DNA from: GWE2-42-39 sp034003625
Lineage (GTDB): Bacteria > Bacteroidota > Bacteroidia > Bacteroidales > Prolixibacteraceae
Assembly: GCA_034003625.1 (NCBI GenBank)
Contig: JAVEYG010000021.1
Coordinates: forward strand, 1 to 64,000
Direction: 5' to 3'
Length of the DNA: 64,000 bases
Shown here: one piece after another, positions 1-7,186 of the stretch
How the letters are laid out: each line of letters opens with the position of its first letter
Numbering within the stretch: position 1 is the first letter of the stretch
Made by a program: the position numbers and the translations under genes
The notes under the pieces: model-generated
Told to the model about the DNA's origin: nothing
Database searches by the model: none
The model's input: the letters and a program-made list of their open reading frames with translations, nothing else

Positions 1-127
1 TCACGACTAATATCTCATAACTCACTACTCGAACGGCTGCTTGCTCACGACTAATATCTCATAACTCACTACTCGAACGGCTGCTTGCTCACGACTAATA
101 TCTCATAACTCACTACTCGAACGGCTG
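1..127. repeat. 44-bp tandem repeat, about 2.9 copies
   Basis: A 44-base unit beginning TCACGACTAATATCTC starts at 1, 45 and 89; the third copy stops after 39 bases. The copies are identical over their shared length, so the array is recent or kept uniform. The core TATCTCATAACTC occurs again at about 4992-5005 between two genes, so the unit belongs to a family of intergenic low-complexity sequence in this genome. No coding potential is seen. Confidence 0.9.
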
Positions 128-148
128 TTGGCTGATTACTGAACACTG

Positions 149-187
149 CTTACTGCGACTGTTTACTGTGACTGTTTACTGCGACTG
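149..187. repeat. 13-bp tandem repeat, three copies
   Basis: Three copies of a 13-base unit, TTTACTGCGACTG with small changes (CTTACTGCGACTG, TTTACTGTGACTG, TTTACTGCGACTG), directly follow the 44-bp array. They fill the stretch downstream of the permease gene that ends at 268. I see no gene or other signal in them. Confidence 0.85.
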
Positions 188-207
188 GCACGGTTAGTCT
201 GAAAATC

Positions 208-257
208 CGGTAATCCGAACGTCATCTAATATTCAGTATGGCGAATCCAGATTACCG
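208..257 (-). terminator. Possible terminator of the SLC13-type permease gene
   Basis: CGGTAATC at 208-215 and GATTACCG at 250-257 form an 8-bp inverted repeat about 10 bases beyond the stop codon of the minus-strand permease gene. On the minus strand the second arm is followed by GATTTTC, a weak T-rich tail. The loop is long (34 bases), so this is only a plausible terminator. Confidence 0.3.
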
Positions 258-267
258 TGGCGAATAG

Positions 268-2073
268 TTAAAAATTCCAGAAATACGGGATCAGCAACAT
301 GGAAATAAGAAATACGATCAGATTCAGCGGGAGCCCGACCTTTACAAAGTCTTTAAACCGATAATTTCCGATCCCCTGTACGATCAGATTGGTCTGATAG
401 CCAATAGGTGTCGAGAAACTGGCAGAAGCCGCAATGCAAATAGCGACAAAAAAAGGTTTCGGATCGACCCCCAGTTGGTGACCGGCAGAAAGTGCAATGG
501 GAAAAACCAGTGCCGCTGCCGCATTGTTGGTTACTATTTCAGTAAAAATATTGGTGATAAGGTAGATGCAGGCCAGTACTCCAATGGGGCCCCAGTTTTT
601 TGCAAAATTAATTGCTGTATGGGCAATGGCATCGGCAACGCCCGAGTTTTGCATGGCTTTACTAATGCCAAACGCACAGGCAATGGTAATCAGAATATCC
701 CAACTAACTGCTTTGGTATATTTGTGATGAGGCATAATACGAAACCAAACGAGCAAAATAGCTGCAAAAGCTGCAAAGAAAAACATATCGAGTTCGTTGC
801 CTTGCAGACGTGGCAGGTATTGCCCAAAAGTAGCCCCGGCAATCATCAGGATCAGGATAATAATAGCCAGCCAACGTCGCCATTTTTTTGTTTTTACTTC
901 GTGGTCGCCCAGCGACGAAACAAGGTAAAATATTTTTGAATCGCTCCAGTTGGAGATGAATTTTTCGGTTGACAGCAAAATGAGATTATCGCCTTCCCTG
1001 AGCTTCAGATCGCTTATGTTCGAGGTTATGCGTTCCCCATTCCGGTGTACGGCAATGATGGCTGCCTGGTAATGGTCGAAAAAATTATATTCGACAATGG
1101 TTTTCCCGATACCGGGGAAGCGTGGAGCGAGCACGGCTTCAATTTGTTTCAGCCCTTCCGACGGAAGTTGTTCTTTCACAAGGTCCAGTCCTTTCAGGGT
1201 AACAGAATTTAAACCCAGGATGTAGGCAAGACTGTCGGACTTTCCCGCAACCAGTAATTTATCGTTTTCCTGTATCTCAATTTCATGATTTTTGGGCTGA
1301 ATGGTCTCGTTGGCCCGTTCAACAGAAATAATATCTAATCCTTTCAGTTCGCGCAAACGTCTGTTTTTAATAACTAAGCCGATCAACGAACTACCCGCCG
1401 GAACAATCAGGTCGTAGTAATAATCTTTCTGGTCGGAACGAGGTTGCCTGATAAAATCTTTTTTCCCTGGAAGCAGGTGTACGCCGACATACGAAATGTA
1501 AATGAACCCGGCAATAGTCACTGCCACACCAACTTTGCCCAGTTCGAACATAGAAAGTCCCGGCAAACCGTTTTCAAGCATTAAACCATGTACCACTAAA
1601 TTGGTCGAGGTCCCGATCAGCGTACAAATACCCCCCAGTATGGTCGCATATGAAAGAGGAATAAGGAATTTCTGCGAAGAAAGGTTCATTTTCTCAGCCC
1701 ACTGCTTGATCAGGGGGCCGAAAATTACCACAATAGGCGTATTGTTCAGAAAGGCAGACAAGGCAGAAACCGGAAACATAACGCGCAGGAACAATGACCG
1801 GACATTTCCCCGGCGCCGGGGCAAAAATGCCTGAGCCAGTTTGTTCAGTGCCCCCGACTGCCGGACTCCTTCACTGACAATAAACAAAACGCCAATGGTA
1901 ATCATCCCTTTGTTGGAAAAACCTGTCAGACTTTCGTCGGTGGTTATGATCCCGATGGCCATCAAAATGGTAACTGCTGAAAACAGGATCAGGCCCGGTC
2001 TCATGATCTCCCAAGCCAACGCAGCAATCATCAGTATGATCACTGCAATCACAATATATCCTTCAAAATTCAT
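268..2073 (-). CDS. SLC13/DASS-type permease with internal RCK_C (TrkA-C) domains
   Basis: This 601-residue inner-membrane protein has the layout of the SLC13 (DASS) carboxylate/sulfate symporters that carry two RCK_C domains in the middle. The N-terminal membrane half holds SAFLNNTPIV (about 106-115) and LIGTSTNL (about 152-159). The C-terminal half holds the matching TNNAAAALVFP and STPIGYQTNL, so both S/T-N-T-type substrate hairpins are present. Residues about 215-390 are soluble and RCK_C-like, with the usual short beta strands (LIGLVIKNRRLREL; GDNLILLS). Family members move sulfate, dicarboxylates or similar anions with sodium; the substrate here is not evident. The gene lies 27 bases after the regulator at 2101-2658 on the same strand and is probably co-transcribed with it. 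Confidence 0.85.
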   Translation of the reverse strand: MNFEGYIVIAVIILMIAALAWEIMRPGLILFSAVTILMAIGIITTDESLTGFSNKGMITIGVLFIVSEGVRQSGALNKLAQAFLPRRRGNVRSLFLRVMFPVSALSAFLNNTPIVVIFGPLIKQWAEKMNLSSQKFLIPLSYATILGGICTLIGTSTNLVVHGLMLENGLPGLSMFELGKVGVAVTIAGFIYISYVGVHLLPGKKDFIRQPRSDQKDYYYDLIVPAGSSLIGLVIKNRRLRELKGLDIISVERANETIQPKNHEIEIQENDKLLVAGKSDSLAYILGLNSVTLKGLDLVKEQLPSEGLKQIEAVLAPRFPGIGKTIVEYNFFDHYQAAIIAVHRNGERITSNISDLKLREGDNLILLSTEKFISNWSDSKIFYLVSSLGDHEVKTKKWRRWLAIIILILMIAGATFGQYLPRLQGNELDMFFFAAFAAILLVWFRIMPHHKYTKAVSWDILITIACAFGISKAMQNSGVADAIAHTAINFAKNWGPIGVLACIYLITNIFTEIVTNNAAAALVFPIALSAGHQLGVDPKPFFVAICIAASASFSTPIGYQTNLIVQGIGNYRFKDFVKVGLPLNLIVFLISMLLIPYFWNF

Positions 2074-2100
2074 TCAGCAATTATATATTGTTCTCCCTTA

Positions 2101-2658
2101 CTATTGTTTAATCTTCCCCACCACATGGCCCTCGTCCTTTTTCCATATCAGCAGGTGCGGGGTATCCTTTAAATGCCCGATTGCCTCTTCCACAGTTAAT
2201 ATTAAGAAGCGTATTTTTCGCATGATCAGTTTTTCCGCCCTTTCGACCAAAATCAGAATGTATCCCCGGTCGAGTTCATCTCCCACCAAAACAAGATCAA
2301 CCACTGTTGAATCAAGTCCCTTCGCAAACATTCCAGTCACATAGGCAGCTTTTAAATCACCTATCTGCGAAGTTATTTTGTCGAGTATCTGATCGAAACC
2401 GACAAACTTCATAAGAATATTGTGTATATCGTTGTACAATGGATGTTTGGTGTTTGCCATGTACATTTTCTTATTGCCTATCAATGTGGAAGTTAAAAGC
2501 CCCGCGTCTTCAAAACGGTTCAATTCCACCCTGATCGCATTTGACGATTCCCCAAATTCGCTTTCGAGATTTCTCAAATAAGACTGAGTTTTACTGTTTA
2601 AGAAAAATTTCAGCAAAAGTTTAATCCGTGTTTTTGATGTAATTAATGTGTCGAGCAT
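2101..2658 (-). CDS. Winged-helix (ArsR-like) regulator with a nucleotidyltransferase-like C-terminal domain
   Basis: The 185-residue product starts with a helix-turn-helix region (about 1-75; SYLRNLESEFGESSNAIRVE and LNRFEDAGLL) typical of ArsR/MarR-type winged helices. A second domain around 105-150 reads YVTGMFAKGLDSTVVDLVLVGD, which matches the G-S/L-hh...D-hhhhG pattern of MNT-type nucleotidyltransferases, but the catalytic G-S-x-x-x-x-x-S-D-x-D signature is eroded. The second domain may therefore bind a nucleotide or act as a sensor without catalysis. Similar fused regulators are known in Bacteroidota. It precedes the SLC13-type permease and probably controls that pair. Start chosen at the only ATG that keeps the whole helix-turn-helix. 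Confidence 0.7.
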   Translation of the reverse strand: MLDTLITSKTRIKLLLKFFLNSKTQSYLRNLESEFGESSNAIRVELNRFEDAGLLTSTLIGNKKMYMANTKHPLYNDIHNILMKFVGFDQILDKITSQIGDLKAAYVTGMFAKGLDSTVVDLVLVGDELDRGYILILVERAEKLIMRKIRFLILTVEEAIGHLKDTPHLLIWKKDEGHVVGKIKQ

Positions 2659-3049
2659 CCCATGTTTTTATGGATTATTTATTATCCTTTAGAAAGTATA
2701 ATACCGGGGGTACCGGTTGCAGAACGGGTGGAAACATCTTGCTGCTCTGTGATTTTTATGTGTCTGAAAATTCGCTTATTACAGCTTCGCCTCCTCAGTC
2801 ACAGGGGCGGTGATGAGCTCTTGCTTTAAAAGCATTGCCTGGTTGGTCAATCTTCAGGCAATAATTCGTTTTAAAAATCGAGTAACAAATTTACTCGAAG
2901 TATAATCCAAAGTCAATAGATAATTATGAAAAAATTAAAAAATAAGTATTAAATCGTAGTCCGAAGAGCATATATCGTATCAGCTTCAAACTTTCCCACA
3001 CCCTTTATTTAAAGGGTCGCTTCGCATCAGGCAATCAAAAACACAACTC
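2659..3049. other. Gene-poor gap with three inverted repeats
   Basis: No credible coding region lies here. Three inverted repeats stand out: ATTGCCTG (2834-2841) with CAGGCAAT (2855-2862); CGAGTAA (2879-2885) with TTACTCG (2891-2897); and a near-perfect palindrome ACCCTTTA-TT-TAAAGGGT (3000-3017). They may be operators of the regulator that starts at 2658, ends of the prmA transcript, or parts of a small RNA. Sequence alone does not decide. Confidence 0.5.
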
Positions 3050-3081
3050 CTCCCCGCCCCTGGTTGTCCGGACCGGGGGAG
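3050..3081 (-). terminator. Possible terminator of prmA
   Basis: CTCCCC (3050-3055) pairs with GGGGAG (3076-3081), 30 bases beyond the prmA stop codon. On the minus strand the stem is followed by GAGTTGTGTTTTT, a T-rich tail. The stem is interrupted, so strength is uncertain. Confidence 0.35.
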
Positions 3082-3110
3082 TACATATAAACTTTTGAAA
3101 ACTTTTGCTT

Positions 3111-3950
3111 TTATTTCTTTGCCTTCCGGTAAGCAGCCACTACCCAGTTATTTTTCTCCTGAAACCCGGTTTGCACAAGTTCCAATCCTTCCGCGACACG
3201 ATGTATATCCGGCACATCGGCCCGGTAGAACCCGCTTAACAGGATTTGCCCGTCGGGTTTCAACACCTTACAGTAAACGGGGAGATCGCGCATTACCACA
3301 TTTTTCTGAATATTGGCGAAGATTATATCGAATTGCTGGTCGGCGAGCAATGAAGCATCACCTAATGCCGCTTCAATTGTTGAAATGTTGTTCACCCGCG
3401 CATTCTCGACCGTGCTTTCAAAAGCCCAGCGGTCAATGTCGATAGCGGTTACTTTTTCAGCCCCCCGCATGGCGGAAAGGATGGCCAGGATGCCTGTTCC
3501 GCAGCCCATATCCAGCACCGTTTTGCCCCGGAAACCGAGTTTCAGTATTTCTTCGGCCATCAGGGAGGTAGTTTCGTGATTGCCGGTACCGAATGCCATG
3601 TTCGGTTCAATGATAATCTCGTATCCGGCTTCCGGATAGTCGGTGTGAAAAGGCGCCCTTACCAAGCACTTATCGGCTATCAGCAACGGTTTGAAATAGT
3701 TTTTTTCCCATATTTCGTTCCAGTTCTGATCAGGAATAATTTCATGTTTCATTTCAACACGGAACTCTAAATCCTGAAGCAAAGGGAAAATTGTTTCATC
3801 GGTAAAATTTTCACCGGGACAGAATGCCTCCACCGTATCATCGGTTTCGTTAAAACTTTCAAAATCGGCTTGCGACAGAATGGCAATCAATATTTCCCGA
3901 TTGGTTTCGGTATCCGGATGGATGGCGAAGGTTATTTTTGTGTAGATCAT
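3111..3950 (-). CDS. prmA: Ribosomal protein L11 methyltransferase
   Basis: A 279-residue S-adenosylmethionine-dependent methyltransferase of the PrmA family, which trimethylates ribosomal protein L11 in the cytoplasm. The family-specific AFGTGNHETT is followed by the SAM-binding motif I VLDMGCGTGILAI at about 145-157, then AIDIDRWA (acidic motif II) and DIIFANIQKNV, the N-I-x-x motif that holds the target amino group. The N-terminal 90 residues form the L11-recognition domain. Length fits the family. It is the last gene of a minus-strand row DUF4199 - glycosyltransferase - prmA; the 17-base gap to the glycosyltransferase suggests co-transcription. Confidence 0.93.
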   Translation of the reverse strand: MIYTKITFAIHPDTETNREILIAILSQADFESFNETDDTVEAFCPGENFTDETIFPLLQDLEFRVEMKHEIIPDQNWNEIWEKNYFKPLLIADKCLVRAPFHTDYPEAGYEIIIEPNMAFGTGNHETTSLMAEEILKLGFRGKTVLDMGCGTGILAILSAMRGAEKVTAIDIDRWAFESTVENARVNNISTIEAALGDASLLADQQFDIIFANIQKNVVMRDLPVYCKVLKPDGQILLSGFYRADVPDIHRVAEGLELVQTGFQEKNNWVVAAYRKAKK

Positions 3951-3967
3951 GCGTAACTTCTGAAAAA

Positions 3968-4924
3968 TCAGTTTTCGGTTTCTGTTTCAATCTGGTAGGA
4001 GTTTCGTTCAGCCGAGCTCCGGGAAATCATCTCGCCCAGAAATCCGGACAGAAAAAGCTGCGTCCCGATGATCATGGCAGCAAGGGCCAGATAGAAATAG
4101 GCGCTTTGCGTAACACGCGGGAAAGCAATGTTGTGCCAGGTATAATACAGTTTTTGTCCGCCAAGCCACAGGGCCAAAGCAATACCGACCAAAAACATGA
4201 ATGTGCCGAGCAACCCGAAAACGTGCATGGGCCGTTTACCGAATTTCGAGATAAAAATAACGGAAAGCAGATCGAGCGGGCCACGGATAAAGCGCTCGAT
4301 GCCGAATTTGGTAATGCCGTATTTTCGTTCCTGGTGGCGTACCACTTTTTCGCCAATGCGTTTAAAACCGGCCCATTTGGCCAATACCGGGATGTAGCGG
4401 TGCATTTCGCCGTACACTTCGATGCTTTTGACAACTTGCTTCCGGTAAGCTTTCAAGCCGCAGTTAAAGTCGTGCAGTTTGATTCCCGATATGCGGCGGG
4501 CTGTCCAATTGTAAAATTTGCTGGGCAGGTTTTTGCTGAAAAAAGGGTCATGCCGCTTTTTCTTCCAGCCTGAAACCAGGTCGTAATTTTCTTCGGCAAC
4601 CATCCGGTACAGTTCGGGTATTTCGTCCGGGCTGTCCTGTAAATCGGCATCCATTGTAATAACCACCTCGCCCTGTGCTTTGACAAAGCCACAGTACAGG
4701 CCTGCCGATTTTCCGTAGTTACGCCTGAACTTTATGCCTTTGAAGTTCTCATTTTCACGGTGAATTTCTTCAATAATCTGCCACGAGCGGTCGTTGCTGC
4801 CGTCGTCAACAAAAATTACTTCATAGCTGAAATTGTGTTCGTCCATTACCCGTGAAATCCACGAAGCCAGTTCATGAAGCGATTCTTCTTCGTTATAAAG
4901 GGGCACAACTACGGAAATATCCAT
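3968..4924 (-). CDS. Family 2 glycosyltransferase of the dolichyl/undecaprenyl-phosphate sugar synthase type
   Basis: The 318-residue protein begins MDISVVVPLYNEE, the typical first strand of GT-A fold family 2 enzymes, and carries VDDGSNDRS, MDADLQDSPDE (the DXD-like metal site near residue 95) and the acceptor-site HQERKYGITKFG near 210. Two membrane helices follow at about 235-260 and 275-300. This layout is that of GtrB/DPM1-like enzymes that load a sugar onto a lipid phosphate at the inner membrane. Start: an in-frame ATG 66 bases further upstream exists, but the family starts at this methionine and the extra residues have no match to it. The upstream part would run into the low-complexity spacer at 4984-5013. 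Confidence 0.88.
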   Translation of the reverse strand: MDISVVVPLYNEEESLHELASWISRVMDEHNFSYEVIFVDDGSNDRSWQIIEEIHRENENFKGIKFRRNYGKSAGLYCGFVKAQGEVVITMDADLQDSPDEIPELYRMVAEENYDLVSGWKKKRHDPFFSKNLPSKFYNWTARRISGIKLHDFNCGLKAYRKQVVKSIEVYGEMHRYIPVLAKWAGFKRIGEKVVRHQERKYGITKFGIERFIRGPLDLLSVIFISKFGKRPMHVFGLLGTFMFLVGIALALWLGGQKLYYTWHNIAFPRVTQSAYFYLALAAMIIGTQLFLSGFLGEMISRSSAERNSYQIETETEN

Positions 4925-5022
4925 GCTTTGTGATTGATTTTGTAAAAAGTCATTTGTAGTAAGCGATGAGATAACAGCCAAAAAACTCAAAACTCGTATC
5001 TCATAACTCGCAACTTCATTTT

Positions 5023-5619
5023 TTATTCGTCGGTTTTTATTTCGTCCATCGCTTCTTCAAAAGCATCTTCTTTTTGTACATTCTTTTTTACGATTGCCGA
5101 GCTGATCAGCGACATGACTGATCCACCAATTAAGCCACCCAGCAAGGCCGATTGTACCGATTCCATCGGGGTCGGTACCCCTTTTTCCTCGAAAGCACGC
5201 ATGGCCGCATCAATCTGGTCTTCTGCCATTCCTTTATTGGAAAGCATCTGGTACATTTTTTCCTGCATAGAGGTCATAATACGTTCCATATAGCCAGGAT
5301 CAATGTATTTGTAAAGAATATAACTGAATAAGCCAGTAATCAATGAACTGCAAACGATAATCAGGACACCAAAGGTGAATGCTTTCCCGAAAGTTATTTT
5401 TCCTGCTAACAGGTTGTCGCGGTAAAGTTTCGTAAAAATAACCAGTAAGACTACGGTAATTACCAGGTTTATTAATCCAACAATAGAGGTCCCCATCAAC
5501 CCGAGCGATTCCATCAGGCTGGTAGCCCAGATAATCAATGTGATGACAATGCTGATAATGGCCATATAAATCCCGTAAGTTAAGGCCATCTTAAAAGGTG
5601 ATACGTTGCTTTGTTCCAT
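5023..5619 (-). CDS. DUF4199 membrane protein
   Basis: A 198-residue protein with the DUF4199 pattern: an N-terminal MALTYGIYMAIISIV helix, two more helices (about 45-62 and 78-105), a soluble loop (about 106-150) and a last helix GGLIGGSVMSLISSAIV before an acidic tail. The family is common in Bacteroidota and of unknown function; it often lies beside a lipid-linked glycosyltransferase, as here. It is the first gene of the row that ends with prmA and has its own promoter at 5645-5652. Confidence 0.85.
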   Translation of the reverse strand: MEQSNVSPFKMALTYGIYMAIISIVITLIIWATSLMESLGLMGTSIVGLINLVITVVLLVIFTKLYRDNLLAGKITFGKAFTFGVLIIVCSSLITGLFSYILYKYIDPGYMERIMTSMQEKMYQMLSNKGMAEDQIDAAMRAFEEKGVPTPMESVQSALLGGLIGGSVMSLISSAIVKKNVQKEDAFEEAMDEIKTDE

Positions 5620-5644
5620 GATAATTTTTTTTGGATGAGTTTGA

Positions 5645-5652
5645 CAAATATA
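5645..5652 (-). promoter_or_regulatory. Promoter -7 element for the DUF4199 gene
   Basis: On the minus strand TATATTTG matches the Bacteroidota -7 consensus TAnnTTTG exactly, 26 bases before the ATG at 5619. No good TTTG is present at the expected -33 position. Confidence 0.45.
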
Positions 5653-5797
5653 TTTTAAAAAATTTACGACTGTCCCATTTCTCCTGAAATAATCGAAGGT
5701 TTAAAAAAATTTCAGAAAAGTTACGGAAATATTTTCTTGATCGCTAACAGATTAGTTTCTGATGCCGGGAAAAAATTACGAAGAAGGGTATTTTATA

Positions 5798-5828
5798 TTT
5801 GGAGGGACAACAAAAATAGTTACTTTTG
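5798..5828 (+). promoter_or_regulatory. Consensus Bacteroidota promoter of the SRP RNA gene
   Basis: TTTG at 5798-5801, a spacer of exactly 19 bases, and TACTTTTG at 5821-5828 match the -33/-7 consensus TTTG-N19-TAnnTTTG. The SRP RNA begins 5 bases after the -7 box, where transcription should start. Confidence 0.8.
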
Positions 5829-5833
5829 CCGCC

Positions 5834-5935
5834 GGGTAAGTCCTGTGCGACCAGCTCCTGCTGAATTCCCCCAGGGTCGGAAGACAGCAAGGGTAGGCGG
5901 TTGAGCGGTGCGACACAGGGGGCTTACCCACTTTT
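5834..5935 (+). ncRNA. ffs: Small bacterial signal recognition particle RNA (4.5S)
   Basis: The ends GGGTAAG (5834-5840) and CTTACCC (5923-5929) pair, and the next segments CCTGTG and CACAGG pair inside them, giving one long rod. The apical part holds AGGGTCGGAAGACAGCAAGGG, the conserved SRP domain IV with its GGAA tetraloop and the asymmetric AGCA side that binds Ffh. At about 96-100 bases it is the small type without an Alu domain. T-rich sequence follows at 5931-5949. With Ffh it targets nascent membrane and secreted proteins to the translocon. Confidence 0.9.
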
Positions 5936-5961
5936 ATGAGTTCTTTTTTCATAAACGAAAT

Positions 5962-6035
5962 GCCGAATTAGCTCAGTTGGCCAGAGCACGTGATTTGTAA
6001 TCTCGGGGTCCTCAGTTCGAATCTGAGATTCGGCT
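5962..6035 (+). tRNA. tRNA-Thr (anticodon TGT)
   Basis: Acceptor arms GCCGAAT and ATTCGGC pair fully; the D arm is GCTC/GAGC with GG in the loop, the anticodon loop is TTTGTAA with TGT, and the T arm is CTCAG-TTCGAAT-CTGAG. One T-T mismatch lies in the middle of the anticodon stem. CCA is not encoded. It is the first of three tRNA genes in a row. Confidence 0.95.
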
Positions 6036-6231
6036 CAAAAAAGGGGATTGGAAGATTAGGAAATTTGGAAATTAGAAGATGGGAAGGATGCGGTTAGAAT
6101 GGAAATAACCGGGAAGAATAGTCGCAAAGTCTTTTAAAAGTTCTAAGAAATGATGAAATATGAAGGCCGGATTCAGATCGAAGAAAACCATTCTGATATT
6201 CTAATATTCTGACCTTCTTACATTTAGACCC

Positions 6232-6317
6232 GGGGAGATACCAAAGTGGCCAACTGGGGCAGACTGTAAATCTGCTGGCAAATGCCTTCGTAGGTTCGAA
6301 TCCTGCTCTCCCCACCA
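6232..6317 (+). tRNA. tRNA-Tyr (anticodon GTA)
   Basis: GGGGAGA pairs with TCTCCCC, the anticodon loop ACTGTAAAT holds GTA, and a long variable arm (TGGCAAATGCCTTC region) is as expected for a class II bacterial tRNA-Tyr. The T arm is GTAGG-TTCGAAT-CCTGC. Discriminator A at 6314 is followed by an encoded CCA at 6315-6317. Confidence 0.95.
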
Positions 6318-6397
6318 AAGGAAATTCCAAATAACAGAAACCAAATTCCAAGGATAATTTTGGAGTTTGGAATTTAAATTTTGGAATTTAGAATGAT

Positions 6398-6470
6398 GCG
6401 GGCGTAGCCCAGCCGATAGAGCATTAGCCTTCCAAGCCAAGGGTCGTGGGCTTGAATCCCATCTTCCGTC
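6398..6470 (+). tRNA. Degenerate tRNA-Gly (anticodon TCC), possibly a pseudogene
   Basis: The 73-base sequence has the outline of a tRNA-Gly with loop CTTCCAA (TCC), but several stems are damaged. The acceptor stem GCGGGCG/CTTCCGT has two G-T pairs and a C-T mismatch, the D stem GCCC/GAGC has a C-A mismatch, and the anticodon stem TTAGC/GCCAA has an A-C mismatch. The T loop reads CTTGAAT instead of TTCGAAT and the D loop has GA instead of GG. The G19-C56 contact appears replaced by A19-T56. It is third in the order Thr-Tyr-Gly, which in many Bacteroidota leads into tuf; tuf is absent here. It may be a decaying copy or a divergent functional gene. Confidence 0.65.
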
Positions 6471-6478
6471 AAAACAAA

Positions 6479-6503
6479 AGCCGGCTAACCCGGCTGTTAT
6501 TTT
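6479..6503 (+). terminator. Terminator after the tRNA cluster
   Basis: AGCCGG (6479-6484), loop CTAAC and CCGGCT (6490-6495) form a GC-rich hairpin followed by GTTATTTTA, a loose T-rich tail. It closes the SRP RNA and tRNA row. Confidence 0.6.
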
Positions 6504-6607
6504 ACCCTTCTCTTATCAAAATAATCTATTGCCAATCGCATTAATCGAATGCACCGGGAAAAACCATTCTGCCGGGGGAGATGTTTCAATGTAAAAATCG
6601 GATTAAA

Positions 6608-6820
6608 ATGGGAAAACTGAAAAGATGGTGGCCTGCAATGGTCTTTACAATGACAGGAGCTGCCGGCGGCTTTTTGTATTGGAAATTTATAGGCTGTACC
6701 AGCGGAACATGTCCCATTCAATCCGTTTGGTATTATACTGTTTTGTGGGGAGCAGCCATAGGGTATCTGGCAGGCGACATAATCATTGATTTCATAAAAA
6801 AGCGACGGAAAGATGCATGA
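6608..6820 (+). CDS. DUF6132-type small membrane protein
   Basis: The 70-residue protein has two membrane helices (about 8-27 and 41-60) separated by FIGCTSGTCPIQS, a cysteine pair in the C-x-S-G-x-C-P-I form typical of the DUF6132 proteins of Bacteroidota, and ends in a basic tail KKRRKD. Function of the family is unknown; two conserved cysteines beside a thioredoxin gene suggest a redox link, which is inference. The ATG at 6608 is preferred over the in-frame ATG at 6581, which would add nine residues without resemblance to the family. Its stop overlaps the thioredoxin start by eight bases, so the two are translated together. Confidence 0.7.
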   Translation: MGKLKRWWPAMVFTMTGAAGGFLYWKFIGCTSGTCPIQSVWYYTVLWGAAIGYLAGDIIIDFIKKRRKDA

Positions 6821-7112
6821 ACGTTTCAGAAATATAATCAACTCGGACAAACCGGTATTGGTTGATTTTTATGCCGACTGGTGCCAACCCTGCAAGCTGA
6901 TGCCCCCTATTTTAAAAAAAGTAAAAGACCGGTTTAAAGACAACATCCGCATAATAAAAGTAAATGTCGACCGTCACCCGGCCATTGCATCGAATTTCCA
7001 GATTCAAAGTATTCCGGCATTGCTGATCTTCCGAAACGGAGAAGTTCGCTGGCAGGCATCAGGTGTTCAATCTGAAGAAATATTAAACAGGCAGATTCAG
7101 TCACTTATCTGA
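6813..7112 (+). CDS. Thioredoxin with WCQPC active site
   Basis: A 99-residue single-domain thioredoxin: VDFYADWCQPCKLMPPILK carries the redox pair (about residues 24-27), VNVDRHPAIASNFQIQSIPALLIFRNG carries the cis-proline. Length matches cytoplasmic thioredoxins and there is no signal peptide. The dipeptide between the cysteines is Gln-Pro rather than the usual Gly-Pro, which may shift the redox potential. Its start lies inside the end of the DUF6132 gene, a sign of coupled translation. Confidence 0.9.
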   Translation: MHERFRNIINSDKPVLVDFYADWCQPCKLMPPILKKVKDRFKDNIRIIKVNVDRHPAIASNFQIQSIPALLIFRNGEVRWQASGVQSEEILNRQIQSLI

Positions 7113-7186
7113 TACGAGAAATGAGACTGAGGTTGAGATTGAGGTTAGGTTAAGACAGGCAAGGTCAGGAGAATTCATTCAATCAT

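Noticed and set aside
1..187. CRISPR array
   Set aside because: The 44-bp and 13-bp units are directly adjacent without spacers, and no cas gene is present.
3095..3445. Open frame on the plus strand opposite prmA
   Set aside because: It is a shadow of prmA with composition unlike a protein and no start context.
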